From contig NZ_CP043626.1 in assembly GCF_008807415.1 (NCBI RefSeq), positions 186,001 through 250,000 of the forward strand: a stretch of 64,000 nt of DNA. The letters run 5' to 3'. The notes under the pieces were generated by a model. The model did no database searches, was not told the DNA's origin, and worked only from the letters and a program-made list of their open reading frames with translations. This stretch comes from Pseudomonas denitrificans (nom. rej.). Lineage in GTDB: Bacteria; Pseudomonadota; Gammaproteobacteria; Pseudomonadales; Pseudomonadaceae. The position numbers and the translations under genes are program-made. Below, in pieces: positions 43,524 through 51,367 of the stretch (its first letter is position 1; every line of letters starts with the position of its first letter).

Positions 43524-44474
43524 ATGGATGAACTCATGCTGAACCGCTGTTTCCGCGCTGTTGCCGTCTCGCTGCTCCTCGCACTCGGCGGCTGCAGCTC
43601 GCTGCTGTTCTACCCCAGCGACGATGTCGCCATCACCCCCGCCCGCGCCAAGCTCGACTACCGTGACGTCAGCCTGACCACCGCCGACGGCGTGAAGCTC
43701 GCCGGCTGGTGGTTGCCGGCGAAGGCGGGCGTGCCGGTGAAGGGCACCGTGCTGCACCTGCACGGCAACGGCGGCAACATGGCCTGGCACCTGGGCGGAG
43801 CCTACTGGCTGCCGGAGCAGGGCTACCAGGTGCTGATGGTGGATTACCGCGGCTACGGGCACTCGGAGGGTGAACCGAGCCTGCCGGCGATCTACCAGGA
43901 CATCGACGCCGCCTTCGCCTGGCTGGACAAGGCGCCGGAAGTGCAGGGCAAGCCGGTGATCCTGCTCGGCCAGAGCCTGGGTGGCGCCATGGCCGTGCAC
44001 TACCTGGGCCTGCACCCGGAGCGGCAGAAGCAGCTGCACGCGGTGGTGCTCGACGGCGTACCCGCCAGCTACCGCGATGTGGCGCAGTACACCCTCTCCA
44101 CCAGCTGGCTGACCTGGCCGTTGCAGGTTCCGTTGTCCTGGCTGGTGCCCGACGGCGATAGCGCGATCCGCTCCATGCCGCGACTTTCTGGCGCACCCGT
44201 GCTGCTCTTCCACAGCATCGACGATACCATTGTGCCCCTGGACAACGGCCTGAGCCTCTACAAGGCCAAGCAGCCGCCGAAGGTCTTCCAGCTGACGCGC
44301 GGCAACCATGTGGAAACCTTCGGCGAACCCGTGTGGCGCGAAGTGATGCTGCGCTTCCTCGACGACCCGCAGCACTTCACCGGTTTGCGGCGCCTGGCTG
44401 AAGTCCCGAACTATCCCTCTCCGGCGAAGCCACAGGAATCGCAGGCGGACCCGAAACAACAAGGCAACCCATGA
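43524..44474 (+). CDS. Alpha/beta hydrolase, predicted lipoprotein
   Basis: The protein has about 316 residues with an N-terminal lipoprotein signal ([19 protein letters not shown], lipobox LGGC). The hydrolase core has [27 protein letters not shown], the nucleophile elbow GQSLGG, and Asp and His near DDTIVPL and RGNHVE. It looks like a membrane-anchored serine esterase or peptidase of the BEM46-like group. The start may be ATG 43524 or 43536. Its end overlaps the next small gene by 4 bp. Confidence 0.85.
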   Translation: MDELMLNRCFRAVAVSLLLALGGCSSLLFYPSDDVAITPARAKLDYRDVSLTTADGVKLAGWWLPAKAGVPVKGTVLHLHGNGGNMAWHLGGAYWLPEQGYQVLMVDYRGYGHSEGEPSLPAIYQDIDAAFAWLDKAPEVQGKPVILLGQSLGGAMAVHYLGLHPERQKQLHAVVLDGVPASYRDVAQYTLSTSWLTWPLQVPLSWLVPDGDSAIRSMPRLSGAPVLLFHSIDDTIVPLDNGLSLYKAKQPPKVFQLTRGNHVETFGEPVWREVMLRFLDDPQHFTGLRRLAEVPNYPSPAKPQESQADPKQQGNP

Positions 44475-44797
44475 ACGAGCGCAACCCGATCTCCTACATC
44501 CTCACCGTCATCGCCACCATCTTCGTCTCGGTCGGCACGCTCTGGTACTACGGCTACCTGCATTTCGCCAAGCCCGAGGACGCGCTGGAACTGACCCAGT
44601 TCACCATGCTGAAAAGCATCCCCGGCCAGGACAGCACCAAGCTTTCCCTGGACCCGGCCGACCAGCAGGCGCAGTGCATCGATGGCGTGCTGGTGATGTT
44701 CGACATGAGCCAGAAGGGCCTCACCGGCGTACTGGTCGACGGCCGCAAGCGCGCCGTGCGCTGCATGGGCGAGCAGACCCCGCAAGAGGTCAAGTGA
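44471..44797 (+). CDS. Conserved single-pass membrane protein
   Basis: The protein has 108 residues with one N-terminal membrane helix ([20 protein letters not shown]), then a periplasmic part containing two Cys (QAQCIDGVL and AVRCMGEQ) that could pair. I do not recognise a named family. It is translationally coupled to the upstream hydrolase and followed after 38 bp by the macrodomain gene, so it sits in the same operon. Confidence 0.75.
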   Translation: MNERNPISYILTVIATIFVSVGTLWYYGYLHFAKPEDALELTQFTMLKSIPGQDSTKLSLDPADQQAQCIDGVLVMFDMSQKGLTGVLVDGRKRAVRCMGEQTPQEVK

Positions 44798-44835
44798 CGG
44801 CGAGCCCGCCGTCGCAGGCCAAGGGAGCAAGCACA

Positions 44836-45345
44836 GTGAGCCATCCCGAGATCCGCGTCTGGCAGGGCGACATCACCCGCCTCGACGTCGATGCCATCGT
44901 CAACGCCGCCAACAGCTCGCTGCTGGGCGGCGGTGGCGTCGACGGCGCCATCCACCGGGCCGCCGGCCCGGACCTGGTCCACGCCTGCCGCCCGCTGGGT
45001 GGCTGCAAGACCGGCCAGGCGAAGATCACCGCAGGCTTTCGCCTGCCGGCGCGCTTCGTCATCCACACCGTCGGGCCGGTCTGGCGCGGCGGAGATCATG
45101 GCGAGCCGGAGCTGCTCGCCCAGTGCTACCGCAACAGCCTGCAGCTGGCTGAGGACAAGGGCCTCGCCAGCGTCGCATTCCCCGCTATCAGTACCGGCAT
45201 CTACGGCTATCCCGCCGAAGCGGCAGCACAGGTCGCCGTGGACGAGCTGCGTCGTCCACGGCGGCAGGGGAGTTCGTTGAAGGAGTTGGTGCTGGTGCCG
45301 TTCTCGGCGGAGATGGCAGAGCTGTATCGGCGTCTTCTGGTCTAG
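44836..45345 (+). CDS. Macrodomain protein, O-acetyl-ADP-ribose deacetylase type
   Basis: The protein has 169 residues, from GTG 44836 with AAGGGAG upstream. The macrodomain ligand-binding motifs are clear: [20 protein letters not shown] near the N terminus, [14 protein letters not shown], the central HTVGPVW and [11 protein letters not shown] for the phosphate groups. YmdB-like members hydrolyse O-acetyl-ADP-ribose and mono-ADP-ribose links. It is the last gene of the local operon. Confidence 0.93.
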   Translation: MSHPEIRVWQGDITRLDVDAIVNAANSSLLGGGGVDGAIHRAAGPDLVHACRPLGGCKTGQAKITAGFRLPARFVIHTVGPVWRGGDHGEPELLAQCYRNSLQLAEDKGLASVAFPAISTGIYGYPAEAAAQVAVDELRRPRRQGSSLKELVLVPFSAEMAELYRRLLV

Positions 45346-45346
45346 A

Positions 45347-45796
45347 TCAAACGACGTATTCCGGGCGTCCGTCGTCAATCCAGCGCTGATAACGCGCGTC
45401 GATGGCGGGGCTCAGCTTTGCGTAGTTGTCCCAGCTGTCGGTTACCGAATAGAGAGCCTCTTCATCCACGCCGAACGTCTCGAAGTAGTCATCGATATAG
45501 CGGCTGTCATGATCCAGGCCCCGGTAGTAGGCAATGGTGAACGCGTTGCCATGCGCAGCGAGGTCTTCGCCGATCAGCTTCTCGTCCAACACCTCGATCA
45601 GGAACCGGGCCCCGGTCATGTCCTTGCGCTGCAGCGCCGCCACTGCCTCGGCGGCATCCTCGAGCAACTCCTCGCTGACCATTTCATTGAGGATCAGCCA
45701 GGCCAGGAACATACCGATGTGGGTGGCGGCGGCGGACGGCGGCAGGTCTTCGGGGAAGTCGCCTTCGTAGTGCCAGGAGGCGTCATCGTATTTCAT
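45347..45796 (-). CDS. Hypothetical acidic protein (DUF7832-like)
   Basis: The protein has 149 residues. I chose ATG 45796 (MKYDDASWHYEGDFPEDLP) with GGAG at a good distance; the frame continues upstream without a credible start. It is strongly acidic, has no signal peptide, and shows AATHIGMFLAWLILNEMVSE and YFETFGVDEEALYSVTDSWD. I associate the opening residues with a family of uncharacterised proteins sometimes found beside toxin genes, but no toxin is present here. Function unknown. Confidence 0.65.
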   Translation of the reverse strand: MKYDDASWHYEGDFPEDLPPSAAATHIGMFLAWLILNEMVSEELLEDAAEAVAALQRKDMTGARFLIEVLDEKLIGEDLAAHGNAFTIAYYRGLDHDSRYIDDYFETFGVDEEALYSVTDSWDNYAKLSPAIDARYQRWIDDGRPEYVV

Positions 45797-45959
45797 GGGG
45801 GCTCCGACTGCAGTTGGGCCGCTGATTCTGCCAGATCGGTAAGCATATGGTTGGCGATGGGGCCCATCGTAGACGGGCCCCATGGGCGCGATCGCGCTCG
45901 ATACGCTCTTTTTAAAGGCGGCCCGCTCCTACCGTGTGAGTAGGAGCAACTGTCTTTCC

Positions 45960-46111
45960 CTGGTAGTTCCGTGTTTGTGCTTTCCCCCTCACCCCAGCCT
46001 TCTCCCTCAGGGAGAGGGAGCAAATCGTGCCGGCTGACGCTGTGGTTTCATCCGGCACCGAACGGTCCCCTCTCCCCCTGGGAGAGGGTTAGGGTGAGGG
46101 CTGATCCGAGC
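45960..46111. repeat. Repeat family D, copy 1
   Basis: The element of about 150 bp runs from CTGGTAGTTCCGTGTTTGTG through CCCCTCACCCCAGCC...AGGGAGAGGGAG to GGTTAGGGTGAGGGCTGATC. An inverted copy lies at 50553-50716 and a third, diverged one at 59412-59546. The rest of the gap 45797-46147 holds a degenerate REP (45866-45945). Confidence 0.8.
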
Positions 46112-46147
46112 GCAGAAGCTCAGGGTAGGAGCGGGCGTTCTGCCGGA

Positions 46148-46939
46148 TCAGTAGGCCCCACTCACCGAGGAGCGCGGCTGCACCGGATTGGCGTCGTTGG
46201 AAATGGTCACCTCGACGCGGCGGTTCATGGCCCGGCCGGCGGCAGTGCCGTTGCTCGATACCGGGTATTCCTTGCCGTAGCCACGGGCAACGACGCGGTC
46301 AGGCGTCACGCCCTGGCTGAGCAGCGCCAGGCGGATGGCGTCGGCGCGACGCTCCGACAGGCCCTGGTTGTAGGAGGAGGAGCCGCTGCTGTCCGTGTAG
46401 CCCTCGACGATCACCTTGCGTTCCGGGTTCTGCTGCAGGTAACCCGCCAGGTTCTGCACGTTGCTCATCGCGCCCGGCTTGAGCTCGGCGCGATCGAGAT
46501 CGAACAGCACGTCACCGAAGGACACCATGGTCCCGCGGGAAGTCTGCTTGGCGTTCAGCTCGCCCTTGAGCTTGTTCAGCTGTGCGGTACGGGCGTCGAG
46601 ACGTGCCTGGGCGCGCTGGGCGGAGGTGTTCTTCAGCTGATCCTCGGCGTCGCGCAGGGCCACGGTCTGGTTGGCCAGTTCGATGCGCTGCTGAGTCAGG
46701 TAGGCCAGCTGGTCCACTTCCTTCTGGTTGGCGCCGTCGCGGTAGGCCTGGTCGGCCTTGGCCAGCCAGTCGCCGGCGTCTTTGGTTTCCAAGGCGGCCT
46801 GCTGGGTGGCCTGGGGCTCGGCCTGCAGGGCCTGGAAGTCGCCACGGGCTTTCTCCAGGTTGGCGTTGGGCGGCGTGGAGCAGGCGGCCAGGGCCAGGGC
46901 GAGAGTCGAGATGGCGGGCAGTACGATGAGTTTGTTCAT
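46148..46939 (-). CDS. lptF: OmpA-family outer-membrane lipoprotein with DUF4398 region (LptF-like)
   Basis: The protein has 263 residues with a lipoprotein signal (LPAISTLALALAAC). A helical N-terminal half (DUF4398-like, about 25-125) precedes an OmpA C-terminal domain that binds peptidoglycan (VLFDLDRAELKPGAM, GYTDSSGSSSYNQGLSERRA, RVVARGYGKEYPV, MNRRVEV). It corresponds by order and layout to P. aeruginosa LptF (PA3692), linked to envelope stress and osmotic resistance. The paralogous DUF4398 lipoprotein gene is directly upstream and 37 bp away, so they are probably co-transcribed. Confidence 0.88.
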   Translation of the reverse strand: MNKLIVLPAISTLALALAACSTPPNANLEKARGDFQALQAEPQATQQAALETKDAGDWLAKADQAYRDGANQKEVDQLAYLTQQRIELANQTVALRDAEDQLKNTSAQRAQARLDARTAQLNKLKGELNAKQTSRGTMVSFGDVLFDLDRAELKPGAMSNVQNLAGYLQQNPERKVIVEGYTDSSGSSSYNQGLSERRADAIRLALLSQGVTPDRVVARGYGKEYPVSSNGTAAGRAMNRRVEVTISNDANPVQPRSSVSGAY

Positions 46940-46976
46940 GTCGAAATTCCTTATATGACCGGGCGTAGGGGCGGGA

Positions 46977-47396
46977 TCACTGGGCCTGCTGCAGGCCTTC
47001 CTGACGCAACTCCATCACGCCCTGCTGGGCGTCCTTCACCGCGTTCTGGGCCTTCACGGCCTGGGACTTGCGCTCGGCCACGCGGGCGTCCCACTCGGCC
47101 TGCTGGGCCAGGTTGCGGGCCTGGTCGTATTCCTTGTCGTTCAGGGCGATACGCGCCTGGGCGAGCTTGTCCTGGGCGTTCTTGGTTTCCACCGGGGCGA
47201 ACTCGGGGCCGCCGTTGCTGACGGCAGCATTCACCGCGGATTCGGTGACGGCCATCTGTTCGCTGGGCGGGTTACCGGCGCAGCCGGCCAGCAGCACGGC
47301 GCTGCCGAGGGCGAGCAACCCCAGGCGCCAGCTGCGCAGCGAGACACGGGTGGAAAGAGCAGGGACGGTTCGAGCGCTCTGAGATTTCAGTTCCAT
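46977..47396 (-). CDS. DUF4398 lipoprotein
   Basis: The protein has 139 residues. An N-terminal membrane/lipoprotein segment (LGLLALGSAVLLAGC, lipobox LAGC) follows a 25-residue basic stretch; the true start may be later. The mature part is a helical DUF4398 domain (AVNAAVSNGGPEFAPVETKN, KLAQARIALNDKEYDQARNL), the same domain as the N-terminal half of the downstream OmpA lipoprotein. It is probably in the outer membrane and transcribed together with lptF. Confidence 0.85.
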   Translation of the reverse strand: MELKSQSARTVPALSTRVSLRSWRLGLLALGSAVLLAGCAGNPPSEQMAVTESAVNAAVSNGGPEFAPVETKNAQDKLAQARIALNDKEYDQARNLAQQAEWDARVAERKSQAVKAQNAVKDAQQGVMELRQEGLQQAQ

Positions 47397-47556
47397 TGGG
47401 CGAATCCTCTGACGTTGGTAAGGGGTTCCCTCGGCGTTTCGATTGCCGGCGGATGCGGGCCGCTCTCCGGCGCAGTTCTGCCGTTCGGATAGCGAGCATC
47501 TGTTTAGGGGGCTATCTGTTTAGATGACTGGGGGTCTTGTCAGGGGGTTCAAAAAA

Positions 47557-47583
47557 AATGCCCGCCGTACAGGCGGGCATTCT
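47557..47583. terminator. Terminator between cadA and the DUF4398 gene
   Basis: ATGCCCGCC and GGCGGGCAT form a perfect stem flanked by an A-run (47548-47557) on the left. On the minus strand it ends in TTTTTTTT, so it terminates the cadA transcript. Confidence 0.8.
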
Positions 47584-47600
47584 TCGGTCATCGGCGTCGA

Positions 47601-49946
47601 TCAGCCGCGATAGCGCAACAACCGCAGGCCGTTGAAGACCACCAGCAGGCTGGCGCCCATGTCGGCGAACACTGCCATCCACAGGGTGCCTTCGCCGGTC
47701 AGGGTGAGGGCGAGGAACACCGCCTTGATGCCCAGCGCCAGCGTGATGTTCTGGATCAGCACCCGGTGGGTCTGGCGCGACAGGCGAATGAAGGACGGCA
47801 GTTTGCGCAGGTCGTCGTCCATCAGCGCGACACCGGCGGTTTCGATGGCCGTGTCGGTACCCGCCGCGCCCATGGCGAAGCCGATGTCGGCGCGGGCCAG
47901 GGCCGGGGCGTCGTTGATGCCGTCGCCGACCATGCCGACGCGTTTGCCGCCTTCCTGGCGCTGCTTCACTTCGCGCAGCTTGTCCTCGGGCAGCAGGTTG
48001 CCCAGCGCCTCGTCGATACCGACCTGGGCGCCGATGGCGTTGGCGGTGTGGGGGTTGTCGCCGGTCAGCATCAGTGTCTTCACGCCCAGGTCGTGCAATT
48101 GGGCGACGGCTTCACGGCTGGTTTCCTTGACGCCATCGGCCACGGCGAACAGCGCCAGCGGGCCTTGCGCGTCGAGCAGCACGATGACCGTCTTGCCCTG
48201 CTGTTCGAGCGCGTCGAGGCGGGCTTCCAGCTCCTTCGAGCACAGCTCCAGCTCCTCCACCAGGCGGTGGTTGCCCAGGTGATAGGTGCGGCCGTCGATC
48301 TCGCCCTTCACGCCGCGGCCGGGCAGGGCGGTCAGCTCGCCGACGCTGTACAGCGCGACGTTGTCGGCCTCGGCGGCCTGGGCCACGGCGTGGGACACCG
48401 GGTGGTCCGAGCGCGCAGCAAGGCTGGCAGCCAGGGCGCGCACGTCGCCGGCAGCGGATTCCCACAGGGCGGTGAAGTCGGTCTGGCGCGGGCGGCCTTC
48501 GGTGAGGGTGCCGGTCTTGTCCAGGGCGATCCACTCCAGCGAACGGCCCATCTCCAGGAACACCCCGCCCTTGATCAGGATGCCCAGGCGAGCCGCCGCC
48601 GACAGGCCGCTGACGATGGTCACCGGCGTGGAAATCACCAGCGCGCAGGGGCAGGCGATCACCAGCAGCACCAGCGCGCGGTACACCCAGTCTAGCCAGG
48701 CGCCGCCGAAGAACAGCGGCGGCAGCAGCGCGGTGACGATGGCGATGAGGAACACGACCGGGGTGTAGATGCGCGAGAACTGGTCGACGAAGCGCTGGGT
48801 CGGCGCGCGCGAGCCCTGGGCCTCTTCCACGGCGTGGATGATGCGTGCCAGGGTGCTGTCGTCGGCCACGCGGGTGACGCGGTATTCCAGCGCGCTTTCG
48901 CCGTTGATGGTGCCGGCGAACAGGGTGTCGCCGACCTGTTTTTCCACCGGCAGGCTCTCGCCGGTGATGGGTGCCTGGTTGACGCTGGAGCGGCCGTCGA
49001 GCACTTCGCCGTCCAGTGCGATGCGCTCGCCGGGGCGCACGCGCACCCGTGCGCCGAGGGCGACGGACTTGGCGGAGACTTCCTGCCACTGCCCATCCAC
49101 CTGCACCGTGGCCTGTTCCGGGGCCAGCTGCAGCAGGCCGCGAATGGCGTTGCGCGCGCGCTCCAGCGACTTGGCTTCGATCAGCTCGGCGATGGCGAAC
49201 AGTACCGCCACCATGGCCGCTTCCGGCCACTGGCCGATCAGCATGGCGCCGGTCACGGCAATGCTCATCAGGGCGTTGATGTTGAGGTTGCGGTTCTTCA
49301 GGGCGATCCAGCCCTTGCGGTAGGTCGGCAGGCCTGCACCGAGGATGGCAGCGACGGCCAGCGCGGCCACCAGCCATTGCGGGCCGATGGCGAACCACTC
49401 GAAGAACTCCGACGCAGCGGCGGCAACGGCGCCCAGGGCCAGCGGCCACCAGGGTTTCGGCCTGGCAGGCGGTGCGGACGCGGGGGCGTTTTCATCCAAC
49501 GGTTCGGCCTGCATGCCGAGGGAGGCCACCAGCTTCTGCAGCGGCTCGATGCTGTCGAAGCGGTGTTGTACGCGCAGCAGGCGCTGCATCAGGTTGAAGT
49601 CCAGGTTCTCCACGGCGGACACGCGGCCCAGCGCGTCGCGCAGCAGGCGTTCCTCGGTGGGACAGTCCATGGCCTCGATGCGCAGGCTGGTCCAGCGCAG
49701 CTCGCCGCTGGCCGAGCCGGCCGCGGCCGTGGCGGCACTTTCGGCACGCGCACTGCGATCTTCGCCCTGATCATGGGTGTGATCGTGATCGTGATCGTGA
49801 TCGTGAGCATGGCCGTGGTCATGCTTGCGCGCGGCAGCCGGGGCGCGCAGCAGCGCGCCTTTGTCGCAGCCGCAGCAATCGGCGGCATCATGTTCACGGT
49901 CCTGTACAGGGCCGTGAATGGTCGGCCCCTGGCGATTGGCAGTCAT
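47601..49946 (-). CDS. cadA: Zn/Cd/Pb-exporting P-type ATPase
   Basis: The protein has 781 residues. The N terminus has CCGC and a His/Asp repeat (HDHGHAHDHDHDHDHTHD), then a heavy-metal-associated domain with the zinc/cadmium-type motif MDCPTEE. The pump core shows TGESLPVEK, the transmembrane CPC metal site in IACPCALVIS, the phosphorylated Asp in DKTGTLTEG, the HP locus SDHPVSHA and the hinge GDGINDAPAL. The set indicates export of Zn2+, Cd2+ and Pb2+ across the inner membrane. The start is ATG 49946. It is divergent from cadR, whose operator lies between. The His repeat is encoded by GATCGT tandem units. Confidence 0.95.
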   Translation of the reverse strand: MTANRQGPTIHGPVQDREHDAADCCGCDKGALLRAPAAARKHDHGHAHDHDHDHDHTHDQGEDRSARAESAATAAAGSASGELRWTSLRIEAMDCPTEERLLRDALGRVSAVENLDFNLMQRLLRVQHRFDSIEPLQKLVASLGMQAEPLDENAPASAPPARPKPWWPLALGAVAAAASEFFEWFAIGPQWLVAALAVAAILGAGLPTYRKGWIALKNRNLNINALMSIAVTGAMLIGQWPEAAMVAVLFAIAELIEAKSLERARNAIRGLLQLAPEQATVQVDGQWQEVSAKSVALGARVRVRPGERIALDGEVLDGRSSVNQAPITGESLPVEKQVGDTLFAGTINGESALEYRVTRVADDSTLARIIHAVEEAQGSRAPTQRFVDQFSRIYTPVVFLIAIVTALLPPLFFGGAWLDWVYRALVLLVIACPCALVISTPVTIVSGLSAAARLGILIKGGVFLEMGRSLEWIALDKTGTLTEGRPRQTDFTALWESAAGDVRALAASLAARSDHPVSHAVAQAAEADNVALYSVGELTALPGRGVKGEIDGRTYHLGNHRLVEELELCSKELEARLDALEQQGKTVIVLLDAQGPLALFAVADGVKETSREAVAQLHDLGVKTLMLTGDNPHTANAIGAQVGIDEALGNLLPEDKLREVKQRQEGGKRVGMVGDGINDAPALARADIGFAMGAAGTDTAIETAGVALMDDDLRKLPSFIRLSRQTHRVLIQNITLALGIKAVFLALTLTGEGTLWMAVFADMGASLLVVFNGLRLLRYRG

Positions 49947-49978
49947 GTCGTCCGTTCCTGTTTGACGAGTTGCTGCCG

Positions 49979-50009
49979 ATTGCACACCCTGTAGCAACTA
50001 CAGAGTCAA
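49979..50009 (-). promoter_or_regulatory. MerR-type operator and promoter of cadA
   Basis: On the minus strand, TTGACT and TGCAAT are separated by 19 bp, longer than the optimal 17, as in MerR-regulated promoters. The spacer is a palindrome, CTGTAGTTGCTACAG. CadR should bind it and realign the promoter when metal is bound. Confidence 0.85.
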
Positions 50010-50033
50010 GTGTCCCTTGGCGAGGAGTCGAAA

Positions 50034-50501
50034 ATGAAGATCGGTGAACTGGCGAAACTGACCGGCTGCCCGGTGGAGACCATCCGCTACTACGAGCGCG
50101 AAGGCCTGCTGCCCGCGCCATCGCGCAGCGAAGGCAACTACCGGCAGTACGACGCCAGCCACGTCGAGCGGCTGTCGTTCATCCGCCATTGCCGTTCGCT
50201 GGACATGACCCAGGAGGAGATCCGCATTCTCCTCGGCCTGCGCGACCGCCCCGAATCCGACTGCGGCACCGCCAACCGGCTGATCGACGAGCACCTGCAC
50301 CACGTCGAGGTGCGCATCGCCGAGCTGCAGTCGCTCAGCCAGCAACTGCGCGACCTGCGCGCGCAGTGCCAGGGAGAGGGCAGCAGCGAGGATTGCGGCA
50401 TCCTGCGCGAGCTGGAGCAGCCGGCGGAGCCGTCGGTGATTCCGGAGGCCTGCGCGGAGGCGGGGCATTTGCATGTGCCCGGCGTTCACGGCCGGCATTG
50501 A
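50034..50501 (+). CDS. cadR: CadR, MerR-family cadmium/zinc-responsive regulator
   Basis: The protein has 155 residues. The MerR HTH opens with MKIGELAKLTGCPVETIRYY, a dimerisation helix follows, and Cys residues occur in ESDCGTAN and in the metal loop RAQCQGEGSSEDCGIL. A C-terminal His-containing tail (HLHVPGVHGRH) is typical of CadR. The start is ATG 50034 after GAGGAG. It activates cadA from the divergent operator. Confidence 0.94.
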   Translation: MKIGELAKLTGCPVETIRYYEREGLLPAPSRSEGNYRQYDASHVERLSFIRHCRSLDMTQEEIRILLGLRDRPESDCGTANRLIDEHLHHVEVRIAELQSLSQQLRDLRAQCQGEGSSEDCGILRELEQPAEPSVIPEACAEAGHLHVPGVHGRH

Positions 50502-50552
50502 TCGCATCCGGTGGGAGCGCGCTATGGGCCCGTTCCGACCGGATAGATCTGT

Positions 50553-50716
50553 GCTCGGATCGGCCCTCACCCTAACCCTGGCTGCGCGCCCCGCTCAGAG
50601 GGAGAGGGGACCGTTCGGTGCCGGATGAAACCACAGCGTCAGCCGGCACGATTTGCTCCCTCTCCCTGAGGGAGAGGGCTGGGGTGAGGGGGAAAGCACA
50701 AACACGGAACTACCAG
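50553..50716. repeat. Repeat family D, copy 2 (inverted relative to copy 1)
   Basis: This is the reverse complement of 45960-46111 with very few changes and a roughly 12-bp insertion in one stem (near 50580). Matching continues past the palindromic part into the outer flanks on both sides. Family A copy 4 abuts it. Confidence 0.8.
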
Positions 50717-50717
50717 T

Positions 50718-50796
50718 CGTAGGGCGCATAACGCGCCAGCGTTATCCGCCGATTGAGTAGCCGGCGGATAACCTGTTCCAGGTTATGCGCCCTACG
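50718..50796. repeat. Palindromic repeat family A, copy 4
   Basis: This 79-bp palindrome, CGTAGGGCGCATAACGCG...TTATGCGCCCTACG, is placed one base after repeat D copy 2. The D-then-A arrangement recurs at 59412-59675. Confidence 0.8.
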
Positions 50797-50802
50797 AAAA
50801 AC

Positions 50803-50832
50803 CAAACGCCCCGGCATCTGCCGGGGCGTTTG
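50803..50832 (-). terminator. Strong terminator of the PA3688-like gene
   Basis: CAAACGCCCCGGC and GCCGGGGCGTTTG form a perfect 13-bp stem over a 4-nt loop. On the minus strand it is followed by GTTTTTCG. Confidence 0.8.
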
Positions 50833-50835
50833 CAT

Positions 50836-51171
50836 TCAGGAGTGCTCGGCCTCCGTCAGCTCATGCAGGTACTTGCGCGATAGCGCGAGGAAACGCGGCG
50901 TAGGGCCGATGTCCTCGTAGATCGGGTCGCCCTGTTCGTCCTGGGCCACTACCTTGGTCCCCTGCACGTAGGGGAAGCTCGCCTCCAGCTCTTCCAGCGC
51001 CGCACTGACCAGTTCTCCCAGCAGCTCCTCGACGCTGCGCTTGGGGTACATGTCATGCAGCGCGGCCAGACGCGCGGCCGTCTCGACGTCCAGCGGAATG
51101 CTGTACTGGTGGTTGGTCATGCGCCCCCTGGCGTTCTTTTCCCAATGGCGTACCAGCTCGCGGATTTTCAT
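50836..51171 (-). CDS. Conserved hypothetical protein (PA3688-like)
   Basis: The protein has 111 residues from ATG 51171, with GAGGTGAAC directly upstream. It opens [20 protein letters not shown] and has [20 protein letters not shown] and [20 protein letters not shown], a ribbon-helix-helix-like look in its middle. Related pseudomonad proteins are annotated inconsistently (for instance as a type 1 pilus tip or pilin assembly component), and I see no support for that. It is divergent from ppc. Confidence 0.75.
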   Translation of the reverse strand: MKIRELVRHWEKNARGRMTNHQYSIPLDVETAARLAALHDMYPKRSVEELLGELVSAALEELEASFPYVQGTKVVAQDEQGDPIYEDIGPTPRFLALSRKYLHELTEAEHS

Positions 51172-51367
51172 GTTCACCTCTAGGGTCGTTACGTGGCGGT
51201 CGGCCCTCGTGAGGTCGCCGCAGGTTTTCCCATCGATGGGGATAACTTTCAGCCTAGACGTTGTCCGAGCAGGATTGCGGGCGTTCGTCGAGCGCTTGCC
51301 TGCCGGCTGCGCCGGCGGCACTGTAAACCCTGCGACGCCCTTTCTCTCTCTGATCCAGGAGACTGCG

